Source of the DNA: Streptomyces sp. TP-A0356
Lineage (GTDB): Bacteria; Actinomycetota; Actinomycetes; Streptomycetales; Streptomycetaceae
Direction: 5' to 3'
NCBI RefSeq assembly: GCF_001417775.1
Contig: NZ_BBZJ01000014.1
Span: 186,001 to 250,000 of the forward strand
Length of the DNA: 64,000 nucleotides
Shown: one piece after another, positions 58,646-64,000 of the stretch
Layout: each line of letters begins with the position of its first letter
How positions within the stretch are numbered: position 1 is the stretch's first letter
Notes under the pieces: model-generated
Database searches by the model: none
Told to the model about the DNA's origin: nothing
What the model saw: only the letters and a program-made list of their open reading frames with translations
Made by a program: the position numbers and the translations under genes

Positions 58646-58689
58646 CTCCTAAAGCGTGTGTCGCAGGTTCGAATCCTGCCGGGGGCACA
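58646..58689 (+). other. attR (44-bp tRNA-Arg 3'-end copy)
   Basis: Matches attL at 43 of 44 positions, from the anticodon loop to three bases past the tRNA end. The 5' half of the tRNA is absent, so it is not a gene. Together with attL it brackets a 14.4-kb element. The next gene is a second integrase, so this site also serves as the left end of another insertion. Confidence 0.92.
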
Positions 58690-58727
58690 GAGAATCACCA
58701 GGTCAGAGCCTGTGTGAGCATGAGGAA

Positions 58728-58754
58728 GGCCCTCCGTGAAGATCGCGGAGGGTC
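58728..58754. terminator. Hairpin between attR and the second integrase
   Basis: GGCCCTCCG (58728-58736) pairs with CGGAGGGTC (58746-58754, one G:T), followed by TTTCTC. The order tRNA-end, hairpin, reversed integrase copies the arrangement at attL. Confidence 0.8.
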
Positions 58755-58758
58755 TTTC

Positions 58759-59630
58759 TCATGTGTGCTGGGAACGCTCTGGGAACATGCCGTCAGGCGG
58801 CCGTCTCGCCGGGAACGTCGGGCTCCTCGGCTGGTCGCCGGAGACGTCGGGCACCTCAGGCTCATCGCCGGGAGTGTCCGGGTCAGGCGCGGTCTCTTCT
58901 GGGCTTCCGGCGCGTGGTACGAGGGCGATGGGAGCGTCCGCCTCTGCCTTGTCGAACTGCGGCTGTACTGAGGTGTAGGTGTCGGCCGTCAGCGAGTAGC
59001 TGCTGTGGCCGAGGAGGGCTTGGATCTTCTTCATGTGGATGCCAGCGGTAAGGGAGAGGGTCGCCGCGCAGTGGCGGAGATCATGGAGCCGGACCGGCGG
59101 CAGATCCAGCTTCTTGATCAGCCGTTCGAAGACCTGAGACAGGTACTCGGGGTGGTAGGCGCGGCCGTCCTCCCAGGTGAAGACGAGTCCGGTTTCCTGC
59201 CACGGGTGCTTCTTCTCGGTCTTGCTGTTCGGCTCGTCGGCCCGGTTGGGTCGCTGTTGGCGTTGCCGCCATTCCTCGTATGCGCGGTTCCACTCCTCGC
59301 GCTCTGTCTCCTGGCGCTGCTGCCAGAGGCGGAGCAGTTCGTGGGTCTGGGAGTCCAGGGAGACGGTGCGCTCCCCGCTGTCGCTTTTGGGTGTGTCTTC
59401 CCAGACCTCGTAGGAGGCGGCGACGAGTTGTTCGCTGATGTGGACGGTGCCGATGGTCAGGTTGGTCTCGCTCCAGGGCAGGCCGGCGACCTCGCCGCGG
59501 CGCAGGCCGCCGAAGACCATCAGGTGGAACATGGGGTAGAGCCGGTGTTCGGCGACGGCGTCGAGGAATGCGCCGGTCTGCTCGGGGGTCCAGACCAGCG
59601 CAGCGACGGGCGTTTCGCGAGCACAAGAAC
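58759..59630 (-). pseudogene. Second tyrosine-recombinase integrase, 5'-truncated
   Basis: Only the catalytic domain remains: VWTPEQTGAFLDAVAEHRLYPMFHLMVFGGLRRGEVAGLPWSE (first Arg), LPPVRLHDLRHCAATLSL, ALLGHSSYSLTADTYTSV (His, Tyr nucleophile), and an acidic tail. The N-terminal arm and core-binding domains are missing; the frame stops at about 59640, where unrelated sequence leading to an IS630 remnant begins. It is a different integrase from the one at 44408, yet sits at a copy of the same tRNA-Arg end. Probably inactive. Confidence 0.85.
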
Positions 59631-59823
59631 TCGGTGCTCAATGGCACCACCGTCATCTCAATCCCGCCCGCAAGACCCGAGACCTTGTCCGTCAGCTCCA
59701 GGCTCTCGGCCACCAAGTCACTCTCACACACCCGCAGCCTGAACCTTCCGTATCCGCCTCGGACGTCCGTTCTGCTTCGCAGAACGGACCCTGCCGCCTG
59801 CCTGGCCAAGGTTCGATTCTCCC

Positions 59824-60563
59824 TTCAGCATGACGCTTTCGGCGATCGCGCAGATGCTGCACCGGCACGGCTTCAGCCACCAGGTCCCGGCCCGCCGGGC
59901 GGTGGAGCGCAACGATAAGGCCGTCACCGGCTGGGTGAAGGAGACCTGGCCCCAGGTGGAAACACCGTGGCGGCGCTCGGGGCCTGGCTCTGTTTCGAGG
60001 ACGAAGCCGGCTTCTCGATGGCGCCGCCCACCACCGGGACCTGGTCCCGGCGCGGGCACACCCCCTCATCCGGGTTCGGGGCCGCTCTCAGCGGCGCATC
60101 TCCATCGCTGCCCTGGCCTGCTACAAGCAAGGTGAACGCTCACGCCTGATCTACCGGCCCAAAAGGCACGTCGACCACAAACGCGGTGGGCGGCGCAGCT
60201 TCGCCTGGACCGATTACCGCGACCTACTCATCGCCGCCCACCAGCAACTCGACGCCCCCATTGTGGTCGTCTGGGACAACTTGAACGTTCACAAGGACGC
60301 CCGGTTAGGGACGTTCATCGAGACCCATGACTGGCTCACCTGTTACTTCCTGCCAGCATGCACCCGATCTCAACCCCGTTGAAGGCATCTGGTCACTACT
60401 GCGACGCAGCAGCCAGGCCAACACCGCCTTCACCTACCCCAACCACCTGATGCGAGCCCTCCGGCACAGCCTCCGCCAGATCCAGTACCGCAGCAACCTC
60501 GTCGACGGATGTCTCGCCGAAACCGGCCTCACCACAACGACATCACGCCAGCAAGCTCAGTAG
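59824..60563 (+). pseudogene. IS630-family transposase, frameshifted
   Basis: Pieces of one DDE transposase lie in three frames: MTLSAIAQMLHRHGFSHQVPARRAVERNDKAVTGWVKETWP, then ALGAWLCFEDEAGFSMAPPTTGTWSRRGHTP (first Asp), then RISIAALACYKQGERSRLIYRPKRHVDHKRGGRRSFAWTDYRDLLIAAHQQLDAPIVVVWDNLNVHKDARLGTF (second Asp), then LNPVEGIWSLLRRSS (Glu) to GLTTTTSRQQAQ. At least three frameshifts. The 5' end is missing and I cannot find terminal inverted repeats. Probably inserted into and truncated the second integrase. Confidence 0.82.
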
Positions 60564-60603
60564 CGGATCGCGCGAGGCGGTCGTCAGCTGGCACGCTGCC
60601 CTC

Positions 60604-61152
60604 ATGAATCACGCAGAAGTGCTGCTCATCGGTGGGCGGGCTGGTGTTGGCAAGACGACGGTGGGGTGGGAGGTTTCGGCTTTGCTGCGCGATGCGGCGG
60701 TCTCTCACGCTGTCATCGAGGGTGACTTCATGGGGCAGGTGCATCCGGCACCAGAAGGGGATCCTCACCGCACGGAGATCGTCGAGAGCAACCTGACTGC
60801 CGTGTGGGCGAACTTCGCCCAGCGCGGCTACCGACGTCTGATCTACACGAACACCGTGAGTGTGCTGCCAGAGGCGACGGGCATGTTTGAGCGTGCCATG
60901 GGCGCCGGGGTGCGGATCATACGAGTCCTGCTCACTGCCTCCGATGCCACAGCCCGCGCGCGGCTGGTGGGACGGGAACTCGGCTCGGAGCTGGATCAGG
61001 AGCTGGAAGGCAGCGTCCGCAAGGCACGGCTTCTGGACCAGCGGGCCCCGTCAGAGGCCGTGCGGGTGGTGACGGACGGACGGCCTGTCGTGGACATCGC
61101 TCGAGAGGTGGTGGCCGCCACCGGTTGGACCCAAGCCTCACTCCGATCGTGA
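60604..61152 (+). CDS. P-loop kinase-like (AAA) protein
   Basis: 182 residues. Walker A is VLLIGGRAGVGKTTVGWEVSALL at the N-terminus, an Asp in VIEGDFMGQVHP follows, and a lid-like region (SDATARARLVGRELGSELDQELEGSVRKARLLD) comes before the C-terminus. The size and layout resemble small nucleoside/gluconate-kinase-like or chloramphenicol-phosphotransferase-like P-loop enzymes; the substrate is unknown. ATG 60604 has no good ribosome site. It directly follows the IS630 remnant and opens a new accessory cluster. Confidence 0.8.
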   Translation: MNHAEVLLIGGRAGVGKTTVGWEVSALLRDAAVSHAVIEGDFMGQVHPAPEGDPHRTEIVESNLTAVWANFAQRGYRRLIYTNTVSVLPEATGMFERAMGAGVRIIRVLLTASDATARARLVGRELGSELDQELEGSVRKARLLDQRAPSEAVRVVTDGRPVVDIAREVVAATGWTQASLRS

Positions 61153-61272
61153 TCGGCGGAGACCGCTGCCTCTTCCGCCCCCGCCGATCCCGCCCCCGGT
61201 CCACGGCAACTGAGCCTGCGCTAACGGCTCCTGATTGTCCCCTCACCCGCGCCACCGAAGGAGAAGACGGCC

Positions 61273-62130
61273 ATGGACGCACGCCCACCGAGCACGCTCG
61301 TACTCAACCCCGATGAACTCGGCCCCGACCCGGCACCGGGTATGGACCTGGCGGTGCAGCTCGGCATCGGGTACCTGGAGATCCGCTCGGCCGATGGCGC
61401 CAACGCGGTGACGCTGCCTGTCGACCGGCTGCGATACATTCGCGCCTTGGCCGACGAACGGGGCTTGGCGGTGGCGGCGCTGGCATCGCCGCTGTGGAAG
61501 TGGTGCCGGCCCGAGGCGACGCCCGGGAGGGTGGACACCTTCGGCTTCCCCACCCAGATCCCGCCCGAGGAACGGCTGGGCTGGATCAAGCGGGCCATCG
61601 AGGCCGCGCGGATTCTCGGTACCCCGGTCGTGCGGGTCTTCTCTCACCTGCGCGTCGAGCCGCACCTGACTGAGTATCTGCTCGGAGACCCGCTTCTGGA
61701 CAAGGCCCTTCAGGCGGCGGACGCCGCCGGGGTGCGGCTGCTGCTGGAGAACGAGCCGGTGTGCACCGTCGCCCACACCGAGCCGCTACTGGAAGTCCTC
61801 GACCGGTACCACAAGCGGGGTCTGGGGCTGTGGCTGGACGTGGCGAATCTCTACGAGGTCGGACAGGCCACGCCCGACACGGTCCGCGCGCTGGCGCCAT
61901 ATGTGGGCTACGTGCACGTCAAGGACTACCGGCCCACCGACGATGACAGGCGGGCGTTCTGTCCGGCCGGTGAGGGTGTAGTGCCGTACGGCGAGTTGCT
62001 GCCGGTGCTGCATGCCGCTCGTCCGGCGCTGCCGTACGCGCTGGAGACTCATGTGCGCGACACCCCCGCCGACGCGCTCACCGCCGGGGCGGCATTTCTG
62101 CGCTCGGCCGTCCCGGGCGGCGTCGCATGA
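61273..62130 (+). CDS. Sugar phosphate isomerase/epimerase (TIM barrel)
   Basis: A 285-residue AP-endonuclease-2-like TIM barrel: GMDLAVQLGIGYLEIRSADGANAV, metal-site candidates in LLLENEPVCTVAHT (Glu), GLGLWLDVANLYEVG (Asp), YVGYVHVKDYRPTDDD (His, Asp) and LPYALETHVRD (Glu, His). This order fits xylose-isomerase-like epimerases. Substrate unknown. ATG 61273 follows AAGGAGAA at 7 nt. Between a kinase-like gene and a GNAT gene. Confidence 0.85.
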   Translation: MDARPPSTLVLNPDELGPDPAPGMDLAVQLGIGYLEIRSADGANAVTLPVDRLRYIRALADERGLAVAALASPLWKWCRPEATPGRVDTFGFPTQIPPEERLGWIKRAIEAARILGTPVVRVFSHLRVEPHLTEYLLGDPLLDKALQAADAAGVRLLLENEPVCTVAHTEPLLEVLDRYHKRGLGLWLDVANLYEVGQATPDTVRALAPYVGYVHVKDYRPTDDDRRAFCPAGEGVVPYGELLPVLHAARPALPYALETHVRDTPADALTAGAAFLRSAVPGGVA

Positions 62131-62223
62131 GGCGGGTACTCGTGATCGGGGGCCGGTGAGGTTGGCGCCAAGCTCCTTCGGAATCCGATGGCGCGATGCA
62201 GCTCGTGCGTCAAGAACTACCGG

Positions 62224-62875
62224 GTGCATGAAGTGACGCTGTCCGACCGGATCATCGCTCTGTCCCCGCTGCGCTTGGACGATGCGGAGGCGCACCTTGC
62301 GGGGGGGGATGAGCCGCTGGTTCGCTGGCTCAGCGGCGGTCCCGGCACACGCGAGGGCGTCGAAGCGTACATCTGGCACTGCCGGGAACAGTGGGAGACC
62401 GTTGGGCCACTCCGCGCTTTCGGCATCCGCATAGGCGCCGACGAGGCGCTCGCGCGGACGATCGACCTGCGGTTCGCAGCAGAAGGCTTGGCTCCCGGCC
62501 AGGTGAATGTCGCCGACGGGCTCTACAGGTCCTGGAGGGGGGCGCGGCCTGGCCACCCGCGCGGTCCTCGTGGTATCCCGGTACGCGGCAAGTGAGGGCG
62601 GGAAGGATGCGGTGATCCGGGTAGAGCCGGATAACGCCGCATCTGCCGCAGTAGCCCAGCGGGCGGGGTTCACCCCCGGCAAGCGCACGCACGGCGAGGA
62701 CGGGACACGTCTCGACTGGTACATCCGGGACCTGTGCAACGAGACCAGTGACGACCCCGCTGCCCCAAGCCGGCATGAGGGCGTTTGGCAACGCGTGACC
62801 CGCGATTACGGGACAACCCTTTGCCGAACCCTTAGCCGTTCTCAGAACATCCCTTCGTTTGCGGCTCGGCCGTGA
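62224..62875 (+). pseudogene. GNAT acetyltransferase with a frameshift at a G6 run
   Basis: The first part, VTLSDRIIALSPLRLDDAEAHLAGGDEPLVRWLSGG ... TIDLRFAAEGLAPGQVNVADGLYRSWRG, continues in another frame as GRGLATRAVLVVSRYAASEG ... VIRVEPDNAASAAVAQRAGFTPGKR. The break falls inside the acetyl-CoA loop (WRGRGLA) at a run of six G (62537-62542); removing one G restores one GNAT protein. It is either a real mutation, a sequencing error or a phase-variable tract. Confidence 0.8.
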
Positions 62876-62924
62876 CAGCATGATCGGGCACTGACTCCAT
62901 TCGGACGCTCCGGGAGGTTCGCAC

Positions 62925-63722
62925 GTGCCTATATGGCGCAGTCACGGTTCCAGTCACCAATTGCGACGGCCTGCCCTCACGGACGAACAGCTTCTGGCCC
63001 TGAAAGTCCGCGAGCGGATGAGCCCGGCCCGCGGCGATAAGGCCTATGCGCTCCTCGCGGACCTCCGGGACGCCCTTGAGGATGCGCTCGACGGTGCGGT
63101 GGGTGAGTGGCTCGACTACGGTGCTGGTACTGCGCCTTACCGCAGCCTGCTCGGAGGGGCAAAGCTACGGACAGCAGATCTGGAGGAGGCTCGCGGCCGT
63201 CCGGTCGACTATGTGGTGAGTCCCGATGGACACCTTCCGCTTCCTGACAGTTCCTTCGATGGAGTTCTTTCCACTCAAGTCCTGGAGCATGTTCAGGACC
63301 CTGCTGTCTACCTCAGCGAATGCCGGCGCGTTCTCAAAGACAGTGGCACCCTCGTTCTCAGCACACATGGAACATGGGGCGATCACGGGCAGGTAGATCT
63401 GTGGCGCTGGACGGCAGCAGGGCTTACCGCCGAGGTCGAACGTGCAGGTTTTCACGTTGACCGTTGCCTGAAGCTCACTGGCGATGCCCGGGCAATGTTG
63501 ACGCTACTTCGACGGCAGATGAGATTTACAGAGTGGCCAGTGTTTCACCCCGTCGGCCTGCTGCTGAAGGCTCTGAAGCTCCTCGATGCTGCCCGACCCT
63601 CACTCTTCGATGACTATTCAGATCGTTACTTCCCTCAATCGGAGCAGGGCTCCACCGATCACCGCTTGTACCTTGTGGTGTTGATCGTTGCAAGACCGGC
63701 GAGGGCCACAGGGGCGCTGTGA
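62925..63722 (+). CDS. SAM-dependent class I methyltransferase
   Basis: A 265-residue methyltransferase. Motif I is GEWLDYGAGTAPYRSLLG, motif II is YVVSPDGHLPLPDSSFDGVLSTQVLEHVQDPAVYLSECRRVLKDSGTLVLSTHG, with the catalytic-domain motifs in normal order. A C-terminal extension of about 60 residues follows. Target unknown; the glycosyltransferase directly downstream suggests a glycan or lipid-linked sugar. GTG 62925 with GGGAGG 7 nt upstream. Confidence 0.88.
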   Translation: MPIWRSHGSSHQLRRPALTDEQLLALKVRERMSPARGDKAYALLADLRDALEDALDGAVGEWLDYGAGTAPYRSLLGGAKLRTADLEEARGRPVDYVVSPDGHLPLPDSSFDGVLSTQVLEHVQDPAVYLSECRRVLKDSGTLVLSTHGTWGDHGQVDLWRWTAAGLTAEVERAGFHVDRCLKLTGDARAMLTLLRRQMRFTEWPVFHPVGLLLKALKLLDAARPSLFDDYSDRYFPQSEQGSTDHRLYLVVLIVARPARATGAL

Positions 63723-63753
63723 TATCGCTCGTACTGGGAGTCAGGGGACGCGG

Positions 63754-64000
63754 TTGAAAATTGCTGTCATCGCTCCACCATGGTTCACGATCCCGCCTGT
63801 TGGGCAGGGAGGCGTCCAATCCATCGTTGACGTACTGGTGGAAGAGCTTGTTCGGCAAGGGGAGCGTGTCCTGCTCTACTCGGTGGGAGGTACCCGTACC
63901 AGTGCCGAGTTGCGATACCTCTTCGACCGGGAACAGAAAGACGTCCTGGCCACGAAACCTCAGTCAGCTGTAGATAGCGCCCATGTGGCATTCGCCTTGA
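63754..64000 (+). CDS. GT4-type glycosyltransferase, N-terminal part (runs off window)
   Basis: 82 visible residues from TTG 63754 (GGGGA 6 nt upstream): KIAVIAPPWFTIPPVGQGGVQSIVDVLVEELVRQGERVLLYSVGGTRTSAELRYLFDREQKDVL. The opening 'IAPPWF-PVGQGG-Q-VVxxL' is the acceptor-domain start of GT-B family 4 glycosyltransferases. Thirty-one bases after the methyltransferase, so likely one operon. Confidence 0.8.
   Translation, partial: MKIAVIAPPWFTIPPVGQGGVQSIVDVLVEELVRQGERVLLYSVGGTRTSAELRYLFDREQKDVLATKPQSAVDSAHVAFAL

Noticed and set aside
58646..58689. A second tRNA-Arg gene
   Set aside because: Only the 3' half from the anticodon loop on is present. It is the attR copy.
59568..59820. A short plus-strand protein over the junction between integrase and IS630 remnants
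   Set aside because: It changes character along its length, has no ribosome site, and crosses two unrelated fragments.

Overview
The window is high-GC actinobacterial DNA and almost certainly a Streptomyces chromosome. The support is GTG/TTG/CTG starts, leaderless promoters, hrdD, fruRKA, the divisome gene sepX beside its gephyrin-like partner, a 6C small RNA and a gamma-butyrolactone-receptor locus. Gene order from sepX to the MarR/MFS/TetR group resembles what I remember of the S. coelicolor chromosome around hrdD. That comparison is from memory and was not searched.

Positions 1-44.2 kb are core-like. They hold xthA (partial) and a tRNA-Ala; a cell-division/molybdenum-cofactor run (galU, glp, moaC, moaB, a GNAT gene and sepX); folate salvage; a penicillin-acylase-type hydrolase; a cation/proton antiporter; an MFS exporter; and a CIRCE-controlled zinc-ribbon protein resembling the mycobacterial chaperone Ruc. 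Next come mtnP, an RcpC-like protein, mscL, a P1 peptidase and an L,D-transpeptidase, then the fructose operon (fruR-fruK-fruA), two regulator/efflux pairs, a TetR gene, the 6C RNA, hrdD with a SigR-type promoter, pat, a LigB dioxygenase with a divergent MarR, a secreted M6 protease and a double-headed IclR regulator.

Positions 38.5-43.8 kb form the most interesting locus: a TetR pseudo-receptor, a cytochrome P450, a butyrolactone-type receptor and an acyl-CoA oxidase. This is the gene set of avenolide (butenolide) hormone biosynthesis and sensing (aco, avaR1, cyp17, avaR2 in S. avermitilis). Three promoters in it share one design, in which a palindromic or near-palindromic ARE-like operator fills the spacer between -35 and -10.

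Positions 44.2-58.7 kb are a mobile-element accretion zone at a tRNA-Arg(CCU) gene. There is an attL in the intact tRNA, an integrase and excisionase, remnants of a plasmid-type Rep and a GntR repressor, a 193-bp tandem duplication and a long hairpin. The cargo is an ECF sigma factor with a membrane partner, a secreted trypsin with FG-GAP repeats, membrane proteins, a LiaF-like protein and a transmembrane HTH protein. It is broken up by two partial att cores and a short interspersed repeat family, and closed by a 44-bp attR. A second, 5'-truncated integrase and a decayed IS630 transposase follow directly, so at least two elements entered the same tRNA.

Positions 60.6-64 kb hold an accessory cluster (P-loop kinase-like protein, TIM-barrel isomerase, frameshifted GNAT, methyltransferase, start of a GT4-type glycosyltransferase) that runs off the window. 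Many core intergenic spacers carry unrelated short tandem repeats.
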